Origin: Aequorivita sinensis
Lineage (GTDB): Bacteria; Bacteroidota; Bacteroidia; Flavobacteriales; Flavobacteriaceae
NCBI RefSeq assembly: GCF_006346335.1
Contig: NZ_VDMC01000001.1
Location: 372,001 to 436,000 of the forward strand
Reading direction: 5' to 3'
DNA length: 64,000 nucleotides
Numbering within the stretch: the first letter of the stretch is position 1; each line of letters starts with the position of its first letter. Positions 55,692-64,000 of this stretch are shown here, piece after piece. The translations under genes were made by a program, and so were the position numbers. The notes below the pieces were generated by a model, which worked only from the letters and a program-made list of their open reading frames with translations, did no database searches and was not told the DNA's origin.

Positions 55692-55797
55692 GCGTTAATA
55701 GTTGTTTGTTAATTGCAACTAGTTCTTTCTTATTGTTTAATTTTGGGCAGATTTCAATAAATTTATTTTTAAATCTATTAACAACTAATATTTCATC

Positions 55798-57402
55798 TTG
55801 AAACATCGCCTTCTATACATTCCCATTGCGCTTTTGTTATTGCTGTCATTTACAGATTGCGCCAAAAAAGGAACGCCATCAGGTGGACCAAGAGATACTA
55901 TTCCTCCAGTAATTGTAAGAAGTATTCCCGAAAATTATAGCACGAATTTTAAAGAAGATGAAATCGAAATTCGCTTTGATGAATATATCAAGTTAAAAGA
56001 TTTAAACAATCAGTTAATCATTTCACCACCCATGAAGTATACGCCGGTTATCACACCGCTAAGTACTTCAAAAAGATTAAAAATAAAATTATTAGATACC
56101 TTAAAACCAAATACAACCTATTCTTTCAACTTCGGAAAAAGTATTGTTGATAACAATGAAGAAAACGAGTTTGAATATTTTAAATACGTGTTTTCAACAG
56201 GAACGTATATAGACAGTTTAAAACTTTCGGGGAAAGTAAAAGATGCAAAGCTAATTTCTCCTGAAATTCCAACAACGGTAATGCTTTACGAAGTAAATGA
56301 AACATTTAAAGACTCATTGGTTTATTCTGAAAAACCGATGTACATAACTGTTACTAAAGACAGTAGCGGGACATTTGAGCTTTCAAATCTAAAACAAGGA
56401 AAATATTTACTAATTGCTTTAAAGGAAAAAAGTAACGATTACACTTTTCAACCAAAGACAGATAAAATTGGATTTGTAAATGAAGTAATTACCTTGCCTA
56501 CAGATTCTACTTATGTGCTTACACTTTTTAAAGAAACTCCAGATTACAAATTAGCAAGACCTGCTTTAGTTTCTAAAAACCATATTATTTTTGGTTATGA
56601 AGGGCGAGTAGATAGCTTAAAGGTTGAAATGTTATCGGATGTAGGTCAAGATTACGTTTCCACATCTTATAAAGATGAAATGAAAGATTCACTTCACTAT
56701 TGGTTTAAGCCTAATCTTAAAGTAGATTCTTTGCTCTTTAAAGTTACAAATGGAAATAAAGTAGATACAGCTTCGGTAAGAATACGCGAACTTTATAGTG
56801 ATTCGTTAAAAGTTTCAGCAGTTAAAACTGGATTTTTAAAGTTAAAGGACACCTTTAAATTGCGATTAAACACCCCAATAACTTCTTTTGATGCTGAGAA
56901 ATTTGAAGTTATTAACAAAGATTCGGTGCTTGTTGATACCGAAATAAGGTTGAATAAAAAGCATAATTTAGCAGAACTGCATTTCCCAAAAGAAGAAGAT
57001 GAAAGCTATAACATAAGCATTATGCCTGGAGCCTTGACCGACTTTTTCGAGAAGACAAATGACACACTGTATTTCAATGTAAAAACGCGATTGTCTTCAG
57101 ATTACGGAACGCTTAGTCTCAATCTGGTAAATGTAAATAGATTTCCAATTATCGTTCAAATTGTGAATAGCAAGTATAATGTTGTTGCAGAAAGATATTT
57201 AACCGAAAATATTCCTGTTTATTTCGATGAACTTTCTCCGGAAAAATATTTTTTAAGAATTATCTATGACGACAATCAAAACGGAAGATGGGACACAGGG
57301 AGTTTCCTAAATAGGATGGAAGCCGAAAAAATTATCTATTATCCTAAAGAGATTGAAGTACGTGCCAATTGGAGTTTAAACGAAACATTTATACTAAAGT
57401 AA
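55798..57402 (+). CDS. Lipoprotein with N-terminal Ig-like (Big_5) domain
   Basis: A 534-residue lipoprotein with a TTG start, chosen because the next residues KHRLLYIPIALLLLLSFTDC give a complete lipoprotein signal (Cys21) and no in-frame ATG exists before residue 80. CAKKGTPSGGPRDTIPPVIV is the typical opening of a Bacteroidota family with an SbsA-type Ig-like domain (about 30-130), followed by further beta-sandwich domains and a C-terminal YFLRIIYDDNQNGRWDTGSF segment. Function unknown, surface or periplasmic. Its 3' end overlaps the converging amidase gene by 14 bp. Confidence 0.88.
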   Translation: MKHRLLYIPIALLLLLSFTDCAKKGTPSGGPRDTIPPVIVRSIPENYSTNFKEDEIEIRFDEYIKLKDLNNQLIISPPMKYTPVITPLSTSKRLKIKLLDTLKPNTTYSFNFGKSIVDNNEENEFEYFKYVFSTGTYIDSLKLSGKVKDAKLISPEIPTTVMLYEVNETFKDSLVYSEKPMYITVTKDSSGTFELSNLKQGKYLLIALKEKSNDYTFQPKTDKIGFVNEVITLPTDSTYVLTLFKETPDYKLARPALVSKNHIIFGYEGRVDSLKVEMLSDVGQDYVSTSYKDEMKDSLHYWFKPNLKVDSLLFKVTNGNKVDTASVRIRELYSDSLKVSAVKTGFLKLKDTFKLRLNTPITSFDAEKFEVINKDSVLVDTEIRLNKKHNLAELHFPKEEDESYNISIMPGALTDFFEKTNDTLYFNVKTRLSSDYGTLSLNLVNVNRFPIIVQIVNSKYNVVAERYLTENIPVYFDELSPEKYFLRIIYDDNQNGRWDTGSFLNRMEAEKIIYYPKEIEVRANWSLNETFILK

Positions 57403-58165
57403 AATCGTCTCTATCATTCAAAAACTGAAAATGTTTTCGGTTGTTAACAATGTGTTCTTTTTCTAAAACCACCGTTTCGGTAAATTCCCCTATGTCCTTA
57501 GAAGTTATTTTAACTCCTAAAACATCGTAAATTGCCGAACGTCCAACATATTCGTGGTCGTTTCCATCAAAACCTGCTCTGTTAACGCCTACGCAATAAG
57601 TCATGTTTTCAATTGCTCTCGCACGTAATAGCGTGTCCCAAGCTAAGGTTCTTACTTTTGGCCAGTTTGCTACATAAATTAAAATGTCATAATCTTCTTT
57701 ATTTCTTGCCCACACAGGAAATCGCAAGTCGTAACAAATAAGCGGACATATTTTCCAGCCTTTATAATCTACAATTAAGCGTTCGGTACCATCTTTATAC
57801 GTTTCATTTTCCTTGGCTAAGGTAAATGTGTGCCTTTTGTCGTACTTTTTATAACTGCCATCAGGAAAAACAAAAAACATCCGGTTGAAAAAATTATCAT
57901 CTTCCTTAATAATTACACTTCCGGTAATAGCAGTATTATGCGTTTTTGCTTCTTTAATCATCCATTTTAAAGTATTTCCATCGTTCGGTTCGGCTAATTT
58001 TTCGGCGTTCATTGAAAAACCTGTTGAAAACATTTCAGGAAGGACGATTAAATCTGTTTTCTCTTCAATATTTTCTATTTTCGCTGAAAACATTTTCAGA
58101 TTTGCTTCAGCATTTTCCCAATGAAGATTACTTTGAATAATCGATATTTTAAGCGTTTCTTTCAA
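57389..58165 (-). CDS. Nitrilase-superfamily amidohydrolase (omega-amidase YafV-like)
   Basis: A 258-residue C-N hydrolase. The Glu-Lys-Cys triad is complete: Glu44 in IVLPEMFSTGFS, Lys110 in KKYDKRHTF and Cys144 in PLICYDLRFPVWARN. The stretch YCVGVNRAGFDGNDHEYVG is characteristic of the YafV/NIT2 omega-amidase branch, which deaminates 2-oxoglutaramate or 2-oxosuccinamate as a repair activity. Length is normal. Its C-terminal codons overlap the converging lipoprotein gene by 14 bp. Confidence 0.92.
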   Translation of the reverse strand: MKETLKISIIQSNLHWENAEANLKMFSAKIENIEEKTDLIVLPEMFSTGFSMNAEKLAEPNDGNTLKWMIKEAKTHNTAITGSVIIKEDDNFFNRMFFVFPDGSYKKYDKRHTFTLAKENETYKDGTERLIVDYKGWKICPLICYDLRFPVWARNKEDYDILIYVANWPKVRTLAWDTLLRARAIENMTYCVGVNRAGFDGNDHEYVGRSAIYDVLGVKITSKDIGEFTETVVLEKEHIVNNRKHFQFLNDRDDFTLV

Positions 58166-58310
58166 AATGAATAATTTTTAAATTTTGTTTTTACAGTTTT
58201 AAATTAAGAACTAAAATTACAACTTTAAAAGGTGATTTTCTTTAAATCTAAAAGATAGGAAAACTATTGAAATGCAACCGAAAAGCTGAGAAGTCTTTTT
58301 ATATATTTAC

Positions 58311-58679
58311 TTGGTGAACAAAAAATTTCCAAAAACAGAAAAGCTAAAAAGCACCAAAACAATTGAAACCTTGTTTTCGGAAGGGAAAACGTATACAAAA
58401 TTTCCTATAAAAGTATTTTTTCTACCTAATAATGAAATCAATACCAATCTAGCAGCATTTGCTGTTCCTAAGCGTAATTTTAAATCTGCAGTAGATAGAA
58501 ACCGCGTAAAAAGACAACTTCGCGAAGCATATAGGTTAAATAAACACCTAATTGAAGAAAGTGAAAATACTAGGTTTATGATGCTTTTTTTATATCTAGG
58601 AAAAGTAAAACCAGAATATGTTCAATTGGAAAAGTCGATGCTAAAATTGCTAAAAAAACTTCAAGAAGATAATAGCTAA
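58311..58679 (+). CDS. rnpA: Ribonuclease P protein component
   Basis: A 122-residue RnpA that assists the catalytic RNA in tRNA 5' maturation. KTEKLKSTKTIETLFSEGKT begins the fold, and the basic motif SAVDRNRVKRQLREAYR (RNR box, about 61-77) is intact. There is no ATG: the start is TTG at 58311 or GTG at 58314. A TATATTTA stretch ends one base before the TTG, which could be a -7 element giving a leaderless message. rpmH is not adjacent, unlike in most bacteria. Confidence 0.93.
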   Translation: MVNKKFPKTEKLKSTKTIETLFSEGKTYTKFPIKVFFLPNNEINTNLAAFAVPKRNFKSAVDRNRVKRQLREAYRLNKHLIEESENTRFMMLFLYLGKVKPEYVQLEKSMLKLLKKLQEDNS

Positions 58680-58856
58680 GCTTTCAGGTTTTGTTCAATT
58701 TATTTGAAAACCGTGAAACAATTAGTATTTATTCTTCGTTGGAATTAGAAATATTATCATTCTTCGTATATTTCTGAAGTGTAGAATAAAATCCTGATAC
58801 ATTGAGTAAGTTGGTAGAATGTTACAACAACTCAAAATCTCATTAACACAACAATT

Positions 58857-60479
58857 ATGAAAAAGAGAATAATTATTCCCTTTGTGGCCATTGGTATATT
58901 TTTTACCACTGTAAGTTTTAAAAGCGATTTTTTTGAAATAGCAAAACAGATTGAAATTTTCACTACGCTTTACAAGGAATTAAATATGAATTATGTAGAT
59001 GAAGTTACTCCGGCTACACTTATGGATAAAGCTATAAAAGGAATGTTGGACGACTTAGATCCTTACACCGTTTATTGGAACGAACAACAAGTTGAGGATG
59101 CTAAAATCAATAATTCAGGAGTTTATACAGGTATTGGTGCTACCGCTCAGACCCGAGAAGATAAAATAATTATTGTAGAACCTTATCAAGGGTATCCCGC
59201 AGATAAAGCAGGTTTAAAAGCAGGAGATGAGATTATTAAAATAGGGGATGTAACCTTAGCAAATTTTGAAGAAGATGCGGGAGAATTACTTAAAGGTGCT
59301 CCAGGTTCTAAAGTTGATGTAACTTATAAAAGACAAGGTAAAACCACTACCACAACCATTACACGCGAAGCTGTTGAAGTTAAAGCAGTTCCTTTTTATA
59401 AATTGATAAACAATGACATTGGGTATATTGTACTTTCAAAATTCAATAGTAAAACTACTTCTGAAACCAAAGCGGCGTTAATAGATTTAAAATCTCAAGG
59501 TGCGAAAAAGATAATACTAGACTTACGAGGAAATCCAGGAGGATTATTAAATGAAGCAATCAGCGTTGTAAACCTTTTTGTTGAAAAAGATCAAGTAATC
59601 ACCACCACAAAATCGGTTATTGAAAAGTATAATGCAACTTATAAAACACGTTTTGAACCCGTAGATACCGAAATTCCTTTAGTAGTTTTAATCAACGGTC
59701 GTAGTGCATCGGCTAGTGAGATAGTTTCAGGAGGTTTACAAGATTTAGATCGCGCAGTTATCGTTGGGGCTCGAAGCTTCGGAAAAGGGCTTGTACAGCG
59801 TCCTAAAAAGCTAACGTACGGAACTCAGTTAAAAGTTACTATCTCGAGGTATTACACACCAAGCGGTCGTGGAATTCAAGCTGTTGATTACTGGCATAGA
59901 GATGAAAATGGCGATCCTATTCGAAAAGATCCAAAAGAATATAACAAGTTTAAAACTAAAGGAGGTAGAACTGTTTATGACGGGGGAGGAATACTGCCAG
60001 ATATTGAAATGGCATCGGCAGTTTATAGCCCAATTACCACGGCTTTACTAAAAGACAATGCAATTTTTGATTATGCTACAAAATACTATTACAGCCATCA
60101 AATGACGGATTGGAAAAACTTTAAGTTTGGACAAAGTGACTTCCAAGATTTCCTGAAATATTTAAAAGCAAACAATTTTGAATATGAAACTGAAACCGAA
60201 AAGAAATTTGCAGAAGGTTTAAAAATGGCCGAATCAGACGAATTAAACAATGAAATTTCTCAAAGTTACAATCAATTAATGGCTGCTATTGATACCGCAA
60301 AAGAGAAAGCTATTATCGATAAAAAAGTTGAAATAGAATCGTTATTAACAGACGAAATTCTAAAGCGTTATTTCTATCGTGAAGGATTATATAACTATCA
60401 AATAGAGCACAATCCTGAAATTCTAGAAGCAGTTGCTGTTTTGAATGATGAAGGAAGATATAAGAAAATTTTGAGGTGA
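58857..60479 (+). CDS. S41 family carboxy-terminal processing protease
   Basis: A 540-residue exported or membrane-anchored protease (signal/anchor about 1-22). A helical start (YKELNMNYVDEVTPATLMDK), a PDZ domain (about 88-175, GYPADKAGLKAGDEIIKIGD) and the S41 core (ILDLRGNPGGLLNEAISVVN) are present, with the catalytic Ser in INGRSASASEIVSGG (about 281-295) and Lys in GARSFGKGLVQ (about 307). The C-terminal 130 residues are a helical domain beyond the core. Likely a periplasmic tail-specific protease; the substrate is unknown. Confidence 0.94.
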   Translation: MKKRIIIPFVAIGIFFTTVSFKSDFFEIAKQIEIFTTLYKELNMNYVDEVTPATLMDKAIKGMLDDLDPYTVYWNEQQVEDAKINNSGVYTGIGATAQTREDKIIIVEPYQGYPADKAGLKAGDEIIKIGDVTLANFEEDAGELLKGAPGSKVDVTYKRQGKTTTTTITREAVEVKAVPFYKLINNDIGYIVLSKFNSKTTSETKAALIDLKSQGAKKIILDLRGNPGGLLNEAISVVNLFVEKDQVITTTKSVIEKYNATYKTRFEPVDTEIPLVVLINGRSASASEIVSGGLQDLDRAVIVGARSFGKGLVQRPKKLTYGTQLKVTISRYYTPSGRGIQAVDYWHRDENGDPIRKDPKEYNKFKTKGGRTVYDGGGILPDIEMASAVYSPITTALLKDNAIFDYATKYYYSHQMTDWKNFKFGQSDFQDFLKYLKANNFEYETETEKKFAEGLKMAESDELNNEISQSYNQLMAAIDTAKEKAIIDKKVEIESLLTDEILKRYFYREGLYNYQIEHNPEILEAVAVLNDEGRYKKILR

Positions 60480-60547
60480 TAATTTGTTTGTTCTAGCGTA
60501 GAAGAAATCATTTCAAATTTGATGCTATTGCAATCTTTTTTTACCAA

Positions 60548-61042
60548 ATGAAAGAACTTAGAAAATTTAAAACGTATGAAGGATTTTGTCATATTTTAGA
60601 AGAAAAAATTATTTTTACTTCTGATGGAAATTTAGAAAATTATACCGCTAAGGATACATCAGAAAATAAAGTAATTTATACAATTTCTATAATATTTACA
60701 GTACTTTGTTTCCTGTATTTAACTTATAATTATTTTAAAAATAGTGATTGGATTAGACTTTTATTCCTATTTGGTATAGTTGTTTTTACAATTTATGATT
60801 CATTTAGGAAAAGAAAATATTCTAATACTTCCGTAATTGAAAGAGAGAAGATAATTCGTGTAACATTCCATCAGGCTAAAAAGTGTTTTTCAAGAGCATA
60901 TTTTAGGGTTGATTTTATTGATGATAAAAATAAGAGTAGAAGCAGAAAAATTATTCTACCTGGATCACTGTGTAGAGGTTTAAGTGATTCAAATAAAGCT
61001 TTTGATATTATGCTCGAGCAAGGAATAATAAACAGAGTTTGA
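60548..61042 (+). CDS. Small membrane protein of unknown function
   Basis: A 164-residue protein with a soluble N-terminal 45 residues, two membrane helices close together (about 47-63 and 68-85) and a basic C-terminal cytoplasmic domain (about 88-164: RKRKYSNTSVIEREKIIRVT, KNKSRSRKIILPGS). The layout suggests a bacterial PH-like domain protein, but I do not recognise the family. It lies 19 bp before the sterol desaturase-type gene, so the two may be co-transcribed. More AT-rich than its neighbours. Confidence 0.6.
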   Translation: MKELRKFKTYEGFCHILEEKIIFTSDGNLENYTAKDTSENKVIYTISIIFTVLCFLYLTYNYFKNSDWIRLLFLFGIVVFTIYDSFRKRKYSNTSVIEREKIIRVTFHQAKKCFSRAYFRVDFIDDKNKSRSRKIILPGSLCRGLSDSNKAFDIMLEQGIINRV

Positions 61043-61061
61043 TTGAAAATATAACAAACAA

Positions 61062-61880
61062 ATGCAGTCCTTCTTAACTTTCTTCGAAACAATGCCTACT
61101 TGGATGAAAGCAGGTTGGGTGTTTTTTGTCCTTACTATATTCTGGATTTTAGAGGGATATTACAAATTAGTTTTTACTAAATACAACAAATGGCGACACG
61201 CTAAAACAAATTTTATTTTACTTGCATTTGTAATGTTAATAAACTTGTTTTTCGGGATTTTAACGGCTGGGGTATTTCTTTGGATAGACAATTCCAACTT
61301 TGGTTTATTACAGCATATTACTGCTCCTGTTTGGTTAGAATTATTACTATCCATTTTAATTTTAGATTTAATCGCTCAATATTTTGTACACTTTCTTCTT
61401 CATAAAATTCAATGGATGTGGCGTTTACACACCGTTCACCATTCCGATAAAAATGTAGATGTAACAACTGGAACGCGACATCATCCTTTCGATTTTATTA
61501 TTCGAGAAACCTTCGCATTACTTACGGTTGTAATTATGGGAATGCCAATAGCTTTTTATCTTTTCTATAGAATTTTAAGTGTGCTGTTTACCTATTTTAC
61601 TCACGCAAATATTTCGATTCCAACAAAATTAGACAAAGCCCTAAGCTATATTATTGTAACTCCAAATATGCATAAGTTTCACCATCACTATCAAATGCCT
61701 TGGACAGATACTAATTTTGGAAATATGTTTTCTATTTGGGATCGCTTATTTGGAACTTATTTTTATGAAAATACAGCAGACATTAAGTACGGATTAGATA
61801 TTAGCGACCATAAGGATGATGAAAATATTCTACATCAATTAAAGCTTCCATTTGATAATTCTATTAAGTACAAAAACTAA
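61062..61880 (+). CDS. Sterol desaturase/fatty acid hydroxylase family membrane protein
   Basis: A 272-residue inner-membrane di-iron enzyme. Four to five helices and the histidine clusters are in place: HFLLHKIQWMWRLHTVHHSD (about 110-128), TGTRHHPFDF and NMHKFHHHYQMPWTD (about 204-218). Such proteins hydroxylate or desaturate lipids, including carotenoids and ornithine- or hopanoid-type lipids; the substrate cannot be assigned. Positions of the histidines match the family's four-box pattern. Confidence 0.88.
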   Translation: MQSFLTFFETMPTWMKAGWVFFVLTIFWILEGYYKLVFTKYNKWRHAKTNFILLAFVMLINLFFGILTAGVFLWIDNSNFGLLQHITAPVWLELLLSILILDLIAQYFVHFLLHKIQWMWRLHTVHHSDKNVDVTTGTRHHPFDFIIRETFALLTVVIMGMPIAFYLFYRILSVLFTYFTHANISIPTKLDKALSYIIVTPNMHKFHHHYQMPWTDTNFGNMFSIWDRLFGTYFYENTADIKYGLDISDHKDDENILHQLKLPFDNSIKYKN

Positions 61881-61952
61881 ATTAACACTCTAATTTTTAG
61901 CTTAACATAACCTTAACCGGTTGTTAATCAATATATTCGTATTTTAGCTGCT

Positions 61953-62324
61953 ATGATACAAGCAGATAGAGAAGAAAACAAAGAAATTATTAAAGAATCG
62001 GTAAGCTATTTAGAGAAAAGAGGGTTTGAACAAATTAGAGCTAACGTAGATGGATACGAAGCTCCAAAATCATATCTTAAAAAAGATAGTGATGTAGTAA
62101 TAACTCCAGATATAGTAGCAAGTCGGGCTGGAATTAAGCATTATTTTGAAATAAGTTTAAAAACGGAAAAACTTAGATTATTAAAATCTAAATGGCAGTT
62201 TTTAGATACAATTACTCGAATGCGTAATCAACGATTTAAAATAATAACGCGTCGTGGACATTACAAGTTTACAGACGAATTATTAAAAGAGCTAAATCTT
62301 GAAAAGAATTTAATTAAGCTCTAA
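61953..62324 (+). CDS. Small protein of unknown function, possibly nuclease-like
   Basis: A 123-residue soluble protein. A helix (about 5-24) precedes GFEQIRANVDGYEAPKSYLK, then beta-like segments VVITPDIVASRAG and KHYFEISLKTEKL, then a helix with WQFLDTITRMRNQRFKIITR. The order helix, PD, beta strand with EISLK recalls a PD-(D/E)xK endonuclease core (Pro52-Asp53, Glu66, Lys70), but the lysine is two residues beyond the usual place, so this is tentative. A TATTTTAG stretch lies just before the ATG. Its 3' end overlaps the converging GNAT gene by 11 bp. Confidence 0.65.
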   Translation: MIQADREENKEIIKESVSYLEKRGFEQIRANVDGYEAPKSYLKKDSDVVITPDIVASRAGIKHYFEISLKTEKLRLLKSKWQFLDTITRMRNQRFKIITRRGHYKFTDELLKELNLEKNLIKL

Positions 62325-62754
62325 TCATTGCAATGTGAGGTATTCCATCCTCTGAATAGCGATCACCAATAGTCTTAAAACCGTGGCTTTCGTAAAAAGT
62401 GACTAGATAAGTTTGGGCTGATATTTTTATTTTGTTAGCCTTATAATACTCTTCTATTGCTTTAATTGCCGCATCGGTAATTTTATGTCCATACCCTAAT
62501 TTGCGATAGTTATCCCGTACAACTACTCTACCAATAGAAGATTCGTCAAAATAATCTCCTTCTTGAAAACATCTAGCATAAGCAATTATTTTTCCATCCT
62601 CTCTACCTATTACATGTAAAGCCCGTTGATCTTTTCCATCTATATCTTGATAAACACAATCCTGCTCTAAAACAAAAACTTCACTTCTTAATCTTAAAAG
62701 ACTATAAAGTTCATTAGTGTTTAATTCTTCAAAATTTTTTACTTCAATTTCCAT
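62314..62754 (-). CDS. GNAT family N-acetyltransferase (ElaA-like)
   Basis: A 146-residue acetyltransferase of the ElaA type: FEELNTNELYSLLRLRSEVF and VLEQDCVYQDIDGKD at the start, the acetyl-CoA binding motif VVVRDNYRKLGYGHKI (about 75-90), and SAQTYLVTFYESHGFKTIGD. The acceptor is unknown. It is the third gene of rpiB-CDF-GNAT, 15 bp after the transporter. Confidence 0.9.
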   Translation of the reverse strand: MEIEVKNFEELNTNELYSLLRLRSEVFVLEQDCVYQDIDGKDQRALHVIGREDGKIIAYARCFQEGDYFDESSIGRVVVRDNYRKLGYGHKITDAAIKAIEEYYKANKIKISAQTYLVTFYESHGFKTIGDRYSEDGIPHIAMIRA

Positions 62755-62769
62755 AGTTTTTCAATTAAA

Positions 62770-63687
62770 TCAATCTTGAACAATAATGTCTTTTGGATCG
62801 TCTTTTTGGTGTTCAGGTTGAATAGTAACATGATTTATTCCGAAGTTTTTAAAAAGAACTTCTTCAACTTTAGTTAACACTGCATCAAACTCAGAAAGTG
62901 TAACATCTTCGTGAAAATCTAAATGTGCCTCTAAATGCGTTTCTTGTTCGTTAAGCTGCCAGATATGAATATGATGCATATTCTTCACTTCTGGAATTTC
63001 ACAAACCGTTTCAATTATTTCTTCCAAATTTAAGTCGTCTGGAGTAAAAAGCATCAATACTTTAAAAGAACTTTTTATCAAATCATACCCCATTATTAAC
63101 AAGTATAGTGCTATTAACACAGTTAATATACTATCTACCCAATACCATTCAAAATATAACATTAAAACACCACCTATCAAAACAGCTACAGATGCAGCCA
63201 TATCTGAAAATAAGTGTAAATATGCTGAACGCATATTCATATTTGTTTTAGATTCTTTAAAAAGTAGAAGTACGCTAAATCCGTTAAAAACAATTCCTAA
63301 AATCGCTAACCATATTACCAAACCACTTTTTATAGGTTGTGGATCCATAAATCTAAAGATAGCTTCGTAAATAAGGTAAACAGCAACTATAATTAATGTT
63401 ACAGAATTTACGAAGGCTGCAAGAATTTCGGCTCGCTTATACCCAAAAGTTTTAGTAACCGAAGCGTCTTTTTTTGAATATCTATCGGCTATGTAGCTAA
63501 CAATCAATGAAAGTACGTCGCTAAAATTATGCAAGGCATCAGAAAGTAATGATAAACTTCCAGAAACTAATCCGCCAATAGCTTGAGCAACAGTAATACC
63601 TATATTAAGAAAAATAGAGAGCAGAAGCTTTCTACCTTTCATATCGGGATGTGAATGGCTATTAGAATGTGCGTGATTATGCGACAT
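62770..63687 (-). CDS. Cation diffusion facilitator family transporter
   Basis: A 305-residue inner-membrane Zn2+ (or Co2+/Cd2+)/H+ antiporter. A His-rich N-terminus (MSHNHAHSNSHSHPD) precedes six predicted helices. The metal site pairs are in LLSDALHNFSDVLS and AYLHLFSDMAAS (HxxxD twice). The cytoplasmic C-terminal domain (about 205-290: CEIPEVKNMHHIHIWQLNEQ) resembles the ferredoxin-like domain of ZitB/CzcD. It follows rpiB by 9 bp, a pairing I do not see a metabolic reason for. The start MSHNH is clear. Confidence 0.94.
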   Translation of the reverse strand: MSHNHAHSNSHSHPDMKGRKLLLSIFLNIGITVAQAIGGLVSGSLSLLSDALHNFSDVLSLIVSYIADRYSKKDASVTKTFGYKRAEILAAFVNSVTLIIVAVYLIYEAIFRFMDPQPIKSGLVIWLAILGIVFNGFSVLLLFKESKTNMNMRSAYLHLFSDMAASVAVLIGGVLMLYFEWYWVDSILTVLIALYLLIMGYDLIKSSFKVLMLFTPDDLNLEEIIETVCEIPEVKNMHHIHIWQLNEQETHLEAHLDFHEDVTLSEFDAVLTKVEEVLFKNFGINHVTIQPEHQKDDPKDIIVQD

Positions 63688-63696
63688 TTTAAAAGT

Positions 63697-64000
63697 TTAT
63701 GAGCAGGCTATTTTTTCTACTCGTTTTTGATGACGGCCACCTTCGAAATCTGTATTTAGAAATGTTTTTACCATTTCAACAGCTTGTTGTTTACTAGTAA
63801 ATCGTGCTGGAATACTTAAAACGTTAGCATCATTATGTTGACGCGCTAATTCGGTAATTTCTTTTGTCCAGCATAAAGCAGAACGTACTTTTTGATGTTT
63901 ATTAGCCGTCATATTAGCACCGTTTCCGCTTCCGCATACAATGATACCAAAATCTACATTTCCTTTCTCAACATCTTCAGCAACAGGATGAACAAAATCT
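63697..64000 (-). CDS. rpiB: Ribose-5-phosphate isomerase B (partial, N-terminus beyond window)
   Basis: Interconverts ribose-5-phosphate and ribulose-5-phosphate. The C-terminal 100 residues are present; reading back from the edge gives DFVHPVAEDVEKGNVDFGI and then IIVCGSGNGANMTANKHQKV with the catalytic Cys, RSALCWTKEITELARQHNDA and NTDFEGGRHQKRVEKIACS at the end. The in-frame ATG at 63912 is internal, not the start; the true start is outside the window. First gene of the rpiB-CDF-GNAT unit. Confidence 0.95.
   Translation of the reverse strand, partial: DFVHPVAEDVEKGNVDFGIIVCGSGNGANMTANKHQKVRSALCWTKEITELARQHNDANVLSIPARFTSKQQAVEMVKTFLNTDFEGGRHQKRVEKIACS

Noticed and set aside
63697-63912. 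Reading rpiB as a 71-residue protein starting at the internal ATG
   Set aside because: The frame continues without a stop to the window edge and encodes the conserved IIVCGSGNGAN motif upstream of that ATG.

Overview
The window looks like core chromosome of a low-GC marine-type Bacteroidota, most probably a member of the Flavobacteriaceae. Evidence: many promoters carry the Bacteroidota -7 element TAnnTTTG, start codons lack Shine-Dalgarno sequences, the gliding genes gldD and gldE sit beside ssb and mutY, ribosomal protein L21 has the long flavobacterial C-terminal extension, atpD-atpC stand apart from the rest of the ATP synthase genes, and DUF4270, DUF4199 and two-component-regulator-propeller proteins are present. 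I see no phage, transposon, integron, CRISPR array, tRNA or rRNA. No stretch of more than 300 bases lacks a gene; the longest gaps (13815-14081, 14541-14820, 43921-44181, 42788-43023, 41837-42064, 22400-22614) hold promoters, terminators, structured leaders or repeats.

Layout. 1-2532 (minus strand): Fe-S cluster assembly (iscA/sufA-like, sufB, a lipoprotein, sufC cut by the window edge). 2.7-8.4 kb: thiamine phosphate kinase, an alpha/beta hydrolase, aminopeptidase P, a Gre factor and a dicarboxylate-type symporter. 8.5-12 kb: sdhCAB, the respiratory complex II operon, with a -33/-7 promoter and a strong terminator. 12.1-18.2 kb: a transglutaminase, rplU-rpmA and a two-gene M16 protease operon. 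18.3-24.8 kb: mutY-ssb-gldE-gldD, divergent from hup and a tiny very basic protein, followed by RNase G behind a hairpin-rich leader, then recX. 24.8-30.4 kb: outer-membrane protein, cupin, acyl-CoA dehydrogenase, M23 lipoprotein and radA. 30.4-33.9 kb: a propeller histidine kinase and its response regulator.

33.9-41.8 kb is a divergent block. On one side lie panC-panD, a YbhN-type membrane protein and an esterase-like protein that has lost its catalytic serine. On the other lie half of a glycogen synthase, a DUF4270 lipoprotein and glmS. The two sides start from promoters about 30 bp apart. 42-46 kb: a sulfotransferase and a class IV aminotransferase separated by a hairpin array, then atpD-atpC. 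46.3-54.9 kb: aldo/keto reductase, exonuclease III, a 1161-residue outer-membrane protein, a lipoprotein, glyS and a coiled-coil membrane protein. 55-61.9 kb: comF, an Ig-like lipoprotein, a nitrilase-family amidase, rnpA, an S41 protease and a sterol-desaturase-type enzyme. 62-64 kb: a small unknown protein, then rpiB-CDF transporter-GNAT on the minus strand.

I found no clear new multi-gene system, such as a defence island or a biosynthetic cluster. The points most worth a second look are the hairpin-packed leader of RNase G together with the apparent loss of its Zn-link cysteines, the lipoprotein inside the suf cluster, the pseudo-esterase and half glycosyltransferase in the pan/glmS block, the very short (possibly leaderless) 5' ends of glyS and a small membrane protein, and two families of dispersed palindromic repeats. 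Family names come from recall of conserved motifs; no database search was possible.
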